Of a stretch of 64,000 nt of DNA, positions 44,093 to 53,477 are shown one piece after another; position 1 is the first letter of the stretch, and each line of letters opens with the position of its first letter. The position numbers were made by a program, and so were the translations under genes. The notes under the pieces were generated by a model. It worked only from the letters and a program-made list of their open reading frames with translations. It did not search any database and was not told the origin of the DNA. The stretch is from Candidatus Poribacteria bacterium (lineage in GTDB: Bacteria; Poribacteria; WGA-4E; WGA-3G). Location of the stretch: NCBI GenBank assembly GCA_022394775.1, contig JAGFCB010000022.1, positions 1 through 64,000 on the forward strand, read 5' to 3'.

Positions 44093-44869
44093 CTAATAGC
44101 TATCTTTCAGATGTCCCCAGATTGTGGGAAGTTTGTTGGCAGGTTCAACGGCGAGCGCTTGCCCATTAAGGAGTTTTGCGTCACCGATTGCGGAATGATC
44201 ACAACCGATGCCGTCACCGCCATCACCCATGACGATTTCCAACTCTTTCGCGCCTGATGGAATATCAAATTCTACTTTTAGAGCGTCAACGTTCTTTCCG
44301 CCATCAGTGCCTTGGAGTGTTTCAGATTTGAAGACCTGTTTCCCGTCAATACTGAAGATGAAATCGCTGCTTCCGCCGTGCCCGCAATCTCCGGGATCTT
44401 TCTCATCTGACATACCGACATACCCCTCAAACTTGAGGTACTTATCACCACTAAGATCGTAAACGAAGGTGCCAATAGCGTGTGAGCCAATTCCACGTTC
44501 AAAGTAGATACCGCCGATGACAATATGATTACGGGTTCCAGCACCTTCACCAATTGTGGCGTTGTCTACGTCAAGAGGACCGCCCCAGCCTGTCCATTCG
44601 GCTTCGGGGTTCTTCGGGATAAGTCCACACTTATTCGGTTTCGGTTGGCTACCGCCAATCAAGGCAAGATACGTAACGCCATTCCGGTCATCTTCTTCGA
44701 CAACCTCATCATAGTCGTTTTGTGTAGCGTCTCCCTCTTTACCGACTTCTTTAATAGGTTTCGCGCCATCGCCATCTATATTTTCACAGTCGTCTTTGGC
44801 TGCGTGAACACTGAAAGCCAACCCAAAGATCAGCATAACGATCAATGTCAATTTACTAACAAGTTTCAT
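44093..44869 (-). CDS. Secreted NPCBM-like carbohydrate-binding protein with the same tail
   Basis: 258 aa from ATG 44869. I reject a start at 44884 because its first codons contain the GGAGGT ribosome-binding site, 7 nt from 44869. Signal peptide MKLVSKLTLIVMLIFGLAFS, cleavage near VHAAK. The NPCBM features are GIYFERGIGSHAIGTFVYDL, YLKFEGYVGMSDEKDPGDCG and FSIDGKQVFKSETLQG. The C-terminal LAVEPANKLPTIWGHLKDSY parallels the LamG protein. Roles in binding galactose-like or other sugars are known for the domain. Confidence 0.85.
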   Translation of the reverse strand: MKLVSKLTLIVMLIFGLAFSVHAAKDDCENIDGDGAKPIKEVGKEGDATQNDYDEVVEEDDRNGVTYLALIGGSQPKPNKCGLIPKNPEAEWTGWGGPLDVDNATIGEGAGTRNHIVIGGIYFERGIGSHAIGTFVYDLSGDKYLKFEGYVGMSDEKDPGDCGHGGSSDFIFSIDGKQVFKSETLQGTDGGKNVDALKVEFDIPSGAKELEIVMGDGGDGIGCDHSAIGDAKLLNGQALAVEPANKLPTIWGHLKDSY

Positions 44870-44965
44870 TTTTTTGACCTCCATCAGTATATTTTTTTCC
44901 CAGAATTTTGGATAAGATTCTGAGCACTTATGTATAGCGAAAAAACGCAGGGTGCTGCGTTTAAG

Positions 44966-45430
44966 TTACACGGCTTTAACATGAAGCGTATCTTCATCTG
45001 CCCGGTTATATTGGTAACGTTCGTCAGATGCGAACACGATATCCAGTTCGCGCTGTGCATTCCTCCGCGAGTCGGATGCGTGCACAACATTATGCGTTAT
45101 ATCCACAGAGAAATCGCCTCTGATACTTCCGGGTTGAGATTTCTTTGGGTCGGTTTCTCCGTTAAGGATACGCACCAATTCGATAGCGTTCCGTCCTTCA
45201 ATAGCTAAGGCAATAATAGGTGCCGATGTCATGAATTCTATGAGTATATCGTAAAATGATTTCCCGTGATGGACAGCGTAGAGTGCTTCCGCTGTGACGC
45301 GCGGAAGCTGCAGCAGCTTCATCGCAGCAATTTTGAGTCCTCTGCGTTCATAGCGGGCGATAATTTCACCGACCAACCCCCGCTGAACGCCATCCGGTTT
45401 GATTAAAACCAGTGTCTGCTCTATTTCCAT
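44966..45430 (-). CDS. ndk: Nucleoside diphosphate kinase
   Basis: 154 aa. Transfers phosphate from ATP to nucleoside diphosphates through a phosphohistidine. TLVLIKPDGVQRGLVGEIIA is the N-terminal signature, and NVVHASDSRRNAQREL includes the active-site His117. GGAGGGACC precedes the ATG at 45430. About 15 C-terminal residues (YQYNRADEDTLHVKAV) follow the core. It is a single-gene unit, with the NPCBM gene downstream and a GNAT divergent. Confidence 0.97.
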   Translation of the reverse strand: MEIEQTLVLIKPDGVQRGLVGEIIARYERRGLKIAAMKLLQLPRVTAEALYAVHHGKSFYDILIEFMTSAPIIALAIEGRNAIELVRILNGETDPKKSQPGSIRGDFSVDITHNVVHASDSRRNAQRELDIVFASDERYQYNRADEDTLHVKAV

Positions 45431-45580
45431 GGTCCCTCCATTTGAATCTCTGCACGCGCCTCCATAGCACGCTCAGCCATACAAGCATTCAAGGCTTGAC
45501 ATCAAGCCTTTTTAAGTATACCATATTTTCAGTGCATTTGCCAATTTTATTTTTTTAAAACCGATCTAATGGAGAGAGTT

Positions 45581-46558
45581 ATGTACGATAAACTTGGGGC
45601 AGCCCTACTCAAGACAAAAGAGCGAATGGAAGTCGGCGTGATTACCGCACCAGATGGAAGTCATGCCGAAGCGGTGAAGCAATTCCTTGGGCATAAACCG
45701 GGCAACTATAAGTGGCATATTGAACGTTGTGTCACAGAGGTACTGGACGCGTTAGAGACGCGTTTCTATGTGGGTAAACTCGACGGTCAGGTGATTACGA
45801 ATATCATGACTGTTGAATATGAAGGGATCGGTATTTTAGGGCATGTCTTTACGCTCCCGGAGCAGCGCAGAAAAGGTGCGTGTAAAGGTGTGATGGCGTA
45901 TCAGATGGAGAATTTTCGGCAGCGTGAGGGTCGAGCTCTCTACCTGGGTACAGGGTACAACAGCCCGCCGTATTATATCTATCACAGTTTCGGTTTTGAG
46001 AGCGTATTTTCAGAATCCGGTTTCATGAAATACTTCGTAAATGAAGATTTTGAAGAACGCTATTTCGCGCCTACGTCAGCACACCCGAAACCTGTTGAAT
46101 GGCACGATTGGCCGAAAGTTACGGCACTCTCAGGTATCGTCGGATGGGATGCGTTACGGAGTCTGACATGGAATGTTTATGGTCCCACGAATCTTGAAGG
46201 CGGTTTTCTGAGTTTCAAACACGCTTTGGAAACAGAAGATAGTTATGATGACGCGAAGTTACTCGTTTCGTCGGGCGGTGCGATTGTCGGTTGGGCAACT
46301 GTGAACCGTGATACGCGCTGGCGACCTGCGACTGCGGTGTTGGATCTCTTTTTTCATCCGAATTTTGCGGAGAGTGTTCCGGCGTTGCTTTCAGCAGTGA
46401 ATTTTCCTGATGCGAAAGTTCAGTGCTATGTTGACAGTGGTGCTGAAAAGAAGGCGGCGGTTTTAGAAACCGCGGGGTTTAGTTGTGAAGGGCAGCTGAA
46501 AAATCAGTTTACATATAGCGGACAGGGTTACGATGTTTTGGTGTTTGCGCGTGGATAG
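45581..46558 (+). CDS. GNAT-family N-acetyltransferase
   Basis: 325 aa from ATG 45581; GGAGAGAGTT just upstream fits a Shine-Dalgarno and makes the slightly earlier ATG at 45569 unlikely. The acetyl-CoA-binding motif A is GHVFTLPEQRRKGACKGVMA (R/Q-x-x-G-x-A), followed by YLGTGYNSPPYYIYHSFGFE, typical motif B. The C-terminal half repeats a weaker GNAT-like fold (VVGWATVNRDTR, FFHPNFAESV), so it may be a tandem GNAT. The acceptor is unknown. Confidence 0.8.
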   Translation: MYDKLGAALLKTKERMEVGVITAPDGSHAEAVKQFLGHKPGNYKWHIERCVTEVLDALETRFYVGKLDGQVITNIMTVEYEGIGILGHVFTLPEQRRKGACKGVMAYQMENFRQREGRALYLGTGYNSPPYYIYHSFGFESVFSESGFMKYFVNEDFEERYFAPTSAHPKPVEWHDWPKVTALSGIVGWDALRSLTWNVYGPTNLEGGFLSFKHALETEDSYDDAKLLVSSGGAIVGWATVNRDTRWRPATAVLDLFFHPNFAESVPALLSAVNFPDAKVQCYVDSGAEKKAAVLETAGFSCEGQLKNQFTYSGQGYDVLVFARG

Positions 46559-47015
46559 TTGTCTGAATCGCGGAAGACACGGAGGACACAGAGGACACGG
46601 AATTAAGAGATCCTTTGTTACCGCTCCTATCTCTTACCAAAGGAAATCTAAGAATCCCAATAGCATTTTCCGCGCAATCCGCGTAATCCGCGATTCAGAC
46701 AGACAACTGAAACTATGGTAGATTTTAGAATTACTTGGACACTCTTATAGTAAAACCCGTAATTACTTGAACACCCAAAGAATGGCGGGGTTACAAACCC
46801 CGCCTGCAAGGAACAGTGGTTCTGTGTTTCCGAGAGTGTTTACATATCTTCGGGCTTTACTATAATGCAAAGTCAACCCCTAAAGAATCAGAATCAACAG
46901 TATGAATGCCTTATGGGCATTCACCGCCCCTTATCAGAGGGACTTTAAGAAGTCATAACCCCCTAAATCCCCCTTATCAGGGGGACTTTAAGAGCAAATG
47001 CGGTGGAATCTACAT
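46559..47015. repeat. Spacer with a family E element and two family D hairpins
   Basis: Begins with a 120-nt stretch bounded by CGCGGAAGACACGGAGGACA-like and its complement (GCGTAATCCGCGATTCAGAC). A family E element is at 46745-46865 (121 bp; TTATAGTAAAACCC and GGGCTTTACTATAA) with a family A palindrome inside. Two family D hairpins follow at 46925-46950 and 46971-46995, the second just before the convergent peptidase gene. No gene. Confidence 0.7.
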
Positions 47016-50000
47016 CTACTTTCGGACGGCGATTTTTCCGACTTTCTGTTTGCGGATTGTGTCGCCTTGGGCATTGGTGAATCGGGCGGTGAATTTGTAG
47101 AGATAGACGCCGTTCGCAAGCGGTTCACCGTCGGCATCGTAGCCGTCGTAGTGGAATTCGTTGAAAGAGACGGATGCGTCAAGTGTGTCAACGGCGAGGA
47201 TGCGGCGACCTGTTATCGTGTAGATTTTCAGACTGACCTCGTCGGCACCTTTGGTGAGGTAGTAGGCGAAGTGGGTGCCGCTTCCTGGGACGAAAGGGTT
47301 CGGGAAGTTGGCGATGTTTTTGATTTCAAATTCGCCTGCTACGGTGGCAGTGCTCGTTGCGTCGGATGCGATACCGTTTGCGTCTTGTGCCTGTAACCGA
47401 ATGCGGTATTCACCGGGTTCTAAAACAGGTGTGTAAGTTATGAAAAGTAGATTGGTGTTGGTCGGCGATGCGGCAATAATATATTCATCTTCTGGCACAC
47501 GCTGTCCATTTTGGGTGAGGATTATGTGCTCAGGGCGTGTATCAATGCCGTTGGCATCCTCAATCCGTGCCGAAATCGTTGGGGTATCAGAGATATAATC
47601 ACCATCGACGAAACCTTGATGTTCAAAGGTTAACTCCAGTGCGGGTGGACTGGTATCGCTGTGAGATAATAAGGCGAAGGTTCCGGGCAGTTTAACTTCC
47701 GCAGAGATCGTCTCTTCATTCGTTGTTTCCTTGTTTCCAACCAGAATCCAGTTTCCGTTGTCGTCGCGCCGATAGACATGCGGATTGTCGCTTTCCGACT
47801 TTAAGAAACTGGCGGTCGCTGTCAACTCGGTTTGTTCGCTCAAGTCGAGTTGATAGACGAAAGCCGATGAAGGCGTTGCCCCTACAATATCGGGTTGATT
47901 GGTGATGGCAAGTGCCTCTTCGGTGTAAGTTAGCACCGTGGTGGTTTGAATGCTTCCGGTCGGAAAAGTTACTTGGAAGTTCCCGTCTCGGCTCTGAATT
48001 AGCGGATTCTGCGTTTCAGGCGTAAGAATGATACGGTTGCCAGTAAACTGGCGGGATCCTCTATTATTTCTTTCCAATCTTTCAATGATACTGCCTTTTG
48101 GCAATTCGGTAGAGGGCATATCAACGTAAACTGTAATCAGATAGTTTCCGGGTGCTGGTTGCCACGGCACACTTACGGTAACTTGCTCATCAGGCTGGAT
48201 TTCGGAGATTATCTGAATACCTTCAATCGGGGCGGTGTTCTGTAGTTCCGTAAGAGGGACGGTAGATGCCTCGGTTTCAGCATTTAAGGCTTTCTCGAAA
48301 AAGTACACAGGCACATTTCGGGCGGTTTTGTGTCCTGTATTACGGATTTGTGCGGAGAGCATAAACGGTGGCGTGGCTCCCCATGCGATCGTTTGCTCCA
48401 AGAGGGCAAGATCGATTTCAGGTTCAACATACCCGACATCATAAAAGGTAGTTGCGGTTTGCAATGTTCGCCCACCTTTTACTTTTACCTCTAAGTAATA
48501 GTCAATAAGCGTGAATTCAGGGTATCCGGGGATGGGTTGCTCACTTCTATAGGTTGTGCCGGTGTGAGGTACGACTGGGATCGTGAAAAATTTCTCACCG
48601 TAGTCTTCACTCCAAAAAAAGTTTAATTCTTCAATGCCACTTTCGTCCATAACTTCTGTGTAGAGATAGACGGGTTGGTTCGGTTCAACTGGAAACGGCG
48701 CGATACGGACGTTATCAACATAGCGAGATAGTATATTATAGGGGGCAGCCCCAATTGCATCGGTGTCTGTATCCCATGCGTAGGCTTGCACGCTGCCCGT
48801 ATCAAATTCGGGGTCTGTTGGAAGTTGTATTTGTGTGGTGAACTGACCGTTAACGACAGAGATAATCTCGTCTTTAGACGAAATGTCGTCGTCGGTTTCA
48901 GTCGTCGGCACTACACTAATTTCGACATCTCCGTTAAAACTCCGATCAGGTAGCGTTCCAGAGACGGTGAGTAGCGTCTCTGGTTCAAAAGAGCGTTGGG
49001 TAGAGGGGTTCGTGAATTCTACTGTCATTTCGATCTGTTTATTTGGTATTTTCAGCTGTGTTGCAGGGTCCCCGAAGAGGGTAAAAACTTCAGTCAAATC
49101 GAGGAATCCGGGCGAGTTTATAAGGAACTGTGTTTTGGATTGCGCGAAGATTGCACCGATATTCCGGGTGTGTCCTTTGAAGATAACGTCGAAAATTTCG
49201 CGGTTGAGAATGTAATCGCCTACTAAAAGTCCGATGCTGGTTGCTCCGATGACAGCGACAGCACCGCCATTTTCCGAACGGAGCAGTTCTTCAGCGAGGC
49301 TGTTTTTGTTGCCATCAAAGGCACCTGTGTAGCAGGTCATGCTGATGACCAATGGCAGTTGTGAAATATTGGTTAAGTTCTGTTCAGGGTCTTCAAAGTC
49401 AAGCATCCGGCTGTCTGACCAGATGCCGCCGCCGCCGTGTCCAATATAGTTGATAAGACTTGCGCCGTTGTTGAAGCCGTCAATCACCCGTCTGGCGATA
49501 GGTGTAGTAATCCCCTCGTCGATACTCAGATCCAGTTCATCTTTATAGGGTGCGTAGATCCGTTCGGTTTCATATCTGCTGCTGAGTTGACTGTGTGAGA
49601 CAAGTTGATTAACCTGAAAATGAAATATGGAATCCGAACCTGCGAGCATTAAAAGCCGTTTATGCCACGGACCGACGGGAGAAGTGGTTTCATGTTGGAT
49701 AGTGCGTTCGACGAATATACGTGCATCGACACGGGTATTGGCGGGCATCCGCCCGATGAGCATGTCTGGGAAGTTGTCTTCACCTCGGAATGTGACGAAT
49801 TGGTGATCACTTGCACTCGACCCGAAACCGGGTATTTGCACCCGTATGGTCGGTACAAAATTGATTTTATTTTTTATGTCGATATGTGTATCGCCTACGA
49901 GGAGGACATAGGTGGGTGCGGGCGGTTGCCAGTTATAGTAGGCATACTTAAGGAATTCACGGATGGCATTGGGGCTAAGAATCCCGTGGTTGAATTCGTC

Positions 50001-52109
50001 ATAGATATTTTGGACATCAACAACTTTGGTGCGCAGTCCTTGTTGGCTGCGAAAGTCTGCGAGCGGCTGAACATCGTGGATGAAATTGTTGTGTGTAATG
50101 ATGATGTGGTCTGCGCCGTTATGGGTCCCGCGTAAATCCGATGAGGCATCTAACGCAATTTTCGGTTTTAGGAACTGGTTTCGAGTGAGTGCGACGTATT
50201 GGGTTGCGGGATCGTCTACGTCTTTAGGACGGATTTGGGTGGATCGGAAGACCGCCCTATAGGTGCCGGGAAAATCTTTTTCATCAACGAGTGGTTTCAA
50301 GCCGACATAGCGTGTCCCGTCAACTCCATAAATTTCGATGTCGGGGGTAGAGAAGTTCTGTAAAGTCACTTTGAAATTCGGGTTGACAGCACTGGTTTCG
50401 TCGAGGACTGGGGTGATTGCAAAGGGCAGGACATCCGATTCGGCATGAAAACTTCGCCAATAATCGACTTGGATCCAGTTGAATAAGATGATGTCGATGA
50501 GTTCTTCGGGACTTCCGGGATTCATAATCCGAAGAATATTGCGTCCATCCTCAAGGAAGGATTGAGAGAGTTGTTGATTCCGAAGTTGGTATTCGGTTTC
50601 ACCGGTCCACTGTGCTTCTCCGAGTCTAATTTTATCGTTGAGCCATATATCACAATCGTGTCCTGTGTTGGACATGCCTTGGAGATTGACGCGTACTGTT
50701 GCGGGTCGAGCGGTATCTGCGAGCCCCGCGAGGTCGAAGTTGAATGACTTTGATGAAGGCGCGGTTAATTGTGACCAGAACCAGCTATCGTCTGGGAGTG
50801 GTGGTAATTCAGTGAGATTAAATGAGCGTGTTTGCAGACCTTGACTAAATTCTTGATACGTTTGGTTTTCTCCGAGGTTTATATTACGGAACCGTCTAAA
50901 ATTTATATCTTTCTCAATATGCGCGCGTGCCAGAAAAACCTTATAATCTTGTGTATCCCTTATATTCGGAAGTACTGTTTTTGTGGCCATCCGGCTTCCG
51001 GGTCCCGCGTTCCATGAGAGCCAATAAATATTGTCATCGGTAAAAGGGTTAATATAACTGGTTTCTCCGGGGAGGCGTTCACCATAGAAAATAATCTCAT
51101 CTGTGGGATCAAGCCTATCATCGCTTTCACCGCGAACAAAGATCGGAATCTGTCTGCCCCGGTTTGTTAACCTTAATGTTCTCGGTTTAATCGTTGCGGT
51201 ATCAGCCCCTGCGGCTACAAGATCCGATGCAGTAATGCTATACATCCCGGATTCCGTAACGCTGATTTTATAGTGCGGACGCATAATAGAAGGCGCGCTC
51301 GGTGCCGGGGACGTTTGTAAGATAGGAGAACGCCACTGTATGGCATTTTGTGGATTAATAAGCAGGTTGTTGAAGAACGCATTGTAGGTGTCGGATTCGG
51401 TACGCAAACCCATCGGTATTGCAGAGGGTGCGCGCGTTCCTGTTTCGATGAAACGCACTTCAACTACAATCCGGTGATAAAGCCTCACTTCGCGGCGGAC
51501 AGGGTTATACTGAACTGGGTTGAGTTGGATAGGAAGGACACGGTTCTCTCGGATCCAGCCTGCTTCCCTGATTTCAACTACGTCGTTCGGAAAGAAGCGG
51601 TCTTTTTCTGGCTGCGTCGCGCTTTGCGGTGTCGGTGCATACGCAATTCTTTCTATGTTCCTCTGGGTTTTGAAATGTTTTTCGACAATCCGCAATTGGA
51701 AATCTACATCAGCGGGGACAGCGATGAGTGCAGTTTGCACGGGGAGCCGTGGCATCCCCGGTTCAGTCGAGAAACGGCACCCTGGGAAAGAGAGCGTTTT
51801 GCTTTCAGCTGTGCCGACTTCCATTTCGGTCGTGGTGTCATTAAAACGGAAATCGGATCCAGGGATAACCAACTGGATTGTCACACCGACGGCGGTAGCA
51901 CGCACTAATTCAATTTCTCTTTGGGATGCCACGTTGTTCCCTGTAGCAGCACGGGTCTGTCGATCTCTTGATGTTGTCATCGGTGCGGCGACTGCTATTC
52001 GATTTAGGGCAGGCAGGAAACTTGTATCCAAACAGAGGACGAAGGTTATTAATAGTGTCAGGAGCTGTAGGGACGCGGTGGTGTGCGTTTTTAGGGGACA
52101 TGTTTTCAT
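47016..52109 (-). CDS. Giant secreted C25-family (gingipain/PorU-like) cysteine peptidase
   Basis: 1697 aa. A signal-type hydrophobic segment lies at about 15-35. The N-terminal propeptide-like region has PGMPRLPVQTALIAVPADVD and YHRIVVEVRF. The C25 catalytic domain shows INYIGHGGGGIWSDSRML (His near 891) and LPLVISMTCYTGAFDGNKNS (Cys near 925), then GGAVAVIGATSIGLLVGDYI. After several Ig-like domains, the C terminus is a FlgD-like/type IX sorting-style module: NPFVPGSGTHFAYYLTKGAD, LKIYTITGRRILAV, FHYDGYDADGEPLANGVYLY and KVGKIAVRK. It likely acts as a surface protease or as a PorU-like sorting enzyme; no other secretion gene is in the window. Confidence 0.88.
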   Translation of the reverse strand: MKTCPLKTHTTASLQLLTLLITFVLCLDTSFLPALNRIAVAAPMTTSRDRQTRAATGNNVASQREIELVRATAVGVTIQLVIPGSDFRFNDTTTEMEVGTAESKTLSFPGCRFSTEPGMPRLPVQTALIAVPADVDFQLRIVEKHFKTQRNIERIAYAPTPQSATQPEKDRFFPNDVVEIREAGWIRENRVLPIQLNPVQYNPVRREVRLYHRIVVEVRFIETGTRAPSAIPMGLRTESDTYNAFFNNLLINPQNAIQWRSPILQTSPAPSAPSIMRPHYKISVTESGMYSITASDLVAAGADTATIKPRTLRLTNRGRQIPIFVRGESDDRLDPTDEIIFYGERLPGETSYINPFTDDNIYWLSWNAGPGSRMATKTVLPNIRDTQDYKVFLARAHIEKDINFRRFRNINLGENQTYQEFSQGLQTRSFNLTELPPLPDDSWFWSQLTAPSSKSFNFDLAGLADTARPATVRVNLQGMSNTGHDCDIWLNDKIRLGEAQWTGETEYQLRNQQLSQSFLEDGRNILRIMNPGSPEELIDIILFNWIQVDYWRSFHAESDVLPFAITPVLDETSAVNPNFKVTLQNFSTPDIEIYGVDGTRYVGLKPLVDEKDFPGTYRAVFRSTQIRPKDVDDPATQYVALTRNQFLKPKIALDASSDLRGTHNGADHIIITHNNFIHDVQPLADFRSQQGLRTKVVDVQNIYDEFNHGILSPNAIREFLKYAYYNWQPPAPTYVLLVGDTHIDIKNKINFVPTIRVQIPGFGSSASDHQFVTFRGEDNFPDMLIGRMPANTRVDARIFVERTIQHETTSPVGPWHKRLLMLAGSDSIFHFQVNQLVSHSQLSSRYETERIYAPYKDELDLSIDEGITTPIARRVIDGFNNGASLINYIGHGGGGIWSDSRMLDFEDPEQNLTNISQLPLVISMTCYTGAFDGNKNSLAEELLRSENGGAVAVIGATSIGLLVGDYILNREIFDVIFKGHTRNIGAIFAQSKTQFLINSPGFLDLTEVFTLFGDPATQLKIPNKQIEMTVEFTNPSTQRSFEPETLLTVSGTLPDRSFNGDVEISVVPTTETDDDISSKDEIISVVNGQFTTQIQLPTDPEFDTGSVQAYAWDTDTDAIGAAPYNILSRYVDNVRIAPFPVEPNQPVYLYTEVMDESGIEELNFFWSEDYGEKFFTIPVVPHTGTTYRSEQPIPGYPEFTLIDYYLEVKVKGGRTLQTATTFYDVGYVEPEIDLALLEQTIAWGATPPFMLSAQIRNTGHKTARNVPVYFFEKALNAETEASTVPLTELQNTAPIEGIQIISEIQPDEQVTVSVPWQPAPGNYLITVYVDMPSTELPKGSIIERLERNNRGSRQFTGNRIILTPETQNPLIQSRDGNFQVTFPTGSIQTTTVLTYTEEALAITNQPDIVGATPSSAFVYQLDLSEQTELTATASFLKSESDNPHVYRRDDNGNWILVGNKETTNEETISAEVKLPGTFALLSHSDTSPPALELTFEHQGFVDGDYISDTPTISARIEDANGIDTRPEHIILTQNGQRVPEDEYIIAASPTNTNLLFITYTPVLEPGEYRIRLQAQDANGIASDATSTATVAGEFEIKNIANFPNPFVPGSGTHFAYYLTKGADEVSLKIYTITGRRILAVDTLDASVSFNEFHYDGYDADGEPLANGVYLYKFTARFTNAQGDTIRKQKVGKIAVRK

Positions 52110-52598
52110 TAAACGGGTAACTCCAAGGTGCGAGACTTACTGAACAGGTCGTTATTTTATTTTTAACCCCCTAAATCCCCCTTATCAGGGGGACTTTAAG
52201 ACAGGCTCTGCAGGCGGGGTTGTGTAGGTCCTATTTAAATATTCGTGAGCGGGTGAGCTTTTCGTGGTGTTTGTTGTCGGTTGCCTCGTTTTTCTTTGAA
52301 AAATGTGGAATTTTTAATTAATTGGGCACTCTTATAATAAAACCCCTAATTACTTGAACACCGAAAGAATGACGGGGTTACAAACCCCGCTTGCAATGGA
52401 TAAGAAAGAATGACGGGGTTACAAACCTCGCCTGCAATGGATAAGGATTCTGTGTTTCCGAGAGTGTTCACATATCTTCGGGCTTTACTATAAACAGTCT
52501 GAATGCCTATTATAGGCATTCAGACTGGAAACCCAAACTAAAAGGTTTGCGGCGTACACGCCCAGATGGGAAGTGCATCATGCTACAAAGATATCTAT
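52110..52598. repeat. Family D, B end and family E element with internal tandem duplication
   Basis: A family D hairpin is at 52161-52200, next to a degenerate family B right end (GTGTAGGTCCTA). The family E element runs 52332-52493; inside it, a 40-bp unit with a family A palindrome (AAGAATGACGGGGTTACAAA) is directly repeated. A family G unit follows at about 52535-52590. No gene. Confidence 0.7.
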
Positions 52599-53189
52599 TT
52601 ATTTTTCGGCGAGATGGTAGACCTCGATTTCTCGGATTTGCGCGATCGAGGGTTGCATGACGCGAAAATGTGGATAGTACCTACCCGCAAGGGTTGTCCG
52701 CCGGTTAAGGACTTTGTCTCCGGGTTCTGTCGTAATTTTGTTCACGATGACATCGTCAACGGTCCGCGTAACAGCGATACGCAGCATCTTTGTCCGGAAG
52801 TTCAATCTATCAAAAATGTACTCCGCTTGTGCTCTGTCATCACCAACGTTGCGCCGCTGAATAACTGTATGGAAAGTCTCCCATTTACCGGTTTCTTCAT
52901 CCAAATAGTGCATCTCAAACCGAAATAGGTTTCCATTGTGAATAACGATTTTCCGAACGGGATGTGTGTCCGAAAATCGGATAACGAAGTAGCGTTCATT
53001 TTGTGCTGGCAGTGTGGCGAGTGTTTCCAGGTTTCCATCGTTCATGCCGGGATGGTTTGCTTCGGTCCCATAGGTGACACTCGCTATGTTTTGACTATAT
53101 TGTGTAGATAGCATTTTTGAGACCCTACACGCATTAAGGTGTAGAACTATGAATAGCAAACAAGAGATAGATAGGGCAGTGCGTCTCAT
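52599..53189 (-). CDS. Discoidin (F5/8 type C)-like lipoprotein
   Basis: 196 aa. Signal peptide with lipobox L-N-A-C21 (MRRTALSISCLLFIVLHLNA, then C), so probably lipid-anchored. The mature part looks like a galactose-binding-fold domain: GMNDGNLETLATLPAQNERY, FVIRFSDTHPVRKIVIHNGN and the terminal IAQIREIEVYHLAEK. Its start overlaps the stop of the EutN gene upstream by 4 nt (ATGA), so it is in one operon with two microcompartment vertex genes. An exported lipoprotein in such an operon is unexpected. Confidence 0.75.
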   Translation of the reverse strand: MRRTALSISCLLFIVLHLNACRVSKMLSTQYSQNIASVTYGTEANHPGMNDGNLETLATLPAQNERYFVIRFSDTHPVRKIVIHNGNLFRFEMHYLDEETGKWETFHTVIQRRNVGDDRAQAEYIFDRLNFRTKMLRIAVTRTVDDVIVNKITTEPGDKVLNRRTTLAGRYYPHFRVMQPSIAQIREIEVYHLAEK

Positions 53190-53473
53190 TCTTGTTCCTC
53201 CTGAAATGTTATGTCAACCCGATCTACAATTCCCATAATGAGTTCACGGATAGGCGCGTCTTCAACACCGAAAACTTCTTGTGCGACACCGGGTCCAGCC
53301 CCAACAATCACGGTATCCCCTTCGCCAGCCCCGACGTAGTCAACAGCGATTGTTGGCGTGCGAACGAGTTGAGATCTGACGCTCAACGGTTGGATGAGCA
53401 GCAGTGTGCGGTTTTGGTATGCAGGATGTTTAACGACAGAAACGGCTTTTCCGATTACTTTAGCGATATACAT
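53186..53473 (-). CDS. EutN/CcmL-family microcompartment vertex protein, copy 2
   Basis: 95 aa, the normal EutN/CcmL size, if started at ATG 53473 (MYIAKVIGKAVSVVKHPAYQ); a start at 53527 would overlap the previous gene and add an unrelated basic stretch. Such pentamers cap the vertices of microcompartment shells. Family features are LLIQPLSV, AVDYVGAGEGDTVIVGAGPG and LIMGIVDRVDI. Its ATG follows the stop of copy 1 after 4 nt. No hexameter-forming BMC-domain protein or enzyme core is in the window. Confidence 0.9.
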   Translation of the reverse strand: MYIAKVIGKAVSVVKHPAYQNRTLLLIQPLSVRSQLVRTPTIAVDYVGAGEGDTVIVGAGPGVAQEVFGVEDAPIRELIMGIVDRVDITFQEEQE

Positions 53474-53477
53474 TTTT

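Noticed and set aside
51348-51908. Long plus-strand ORFs opposite the C25 peptidase
   Set aside because: Antisense shadow of a clear gene, with no family resemblance or ribosome-binding site.
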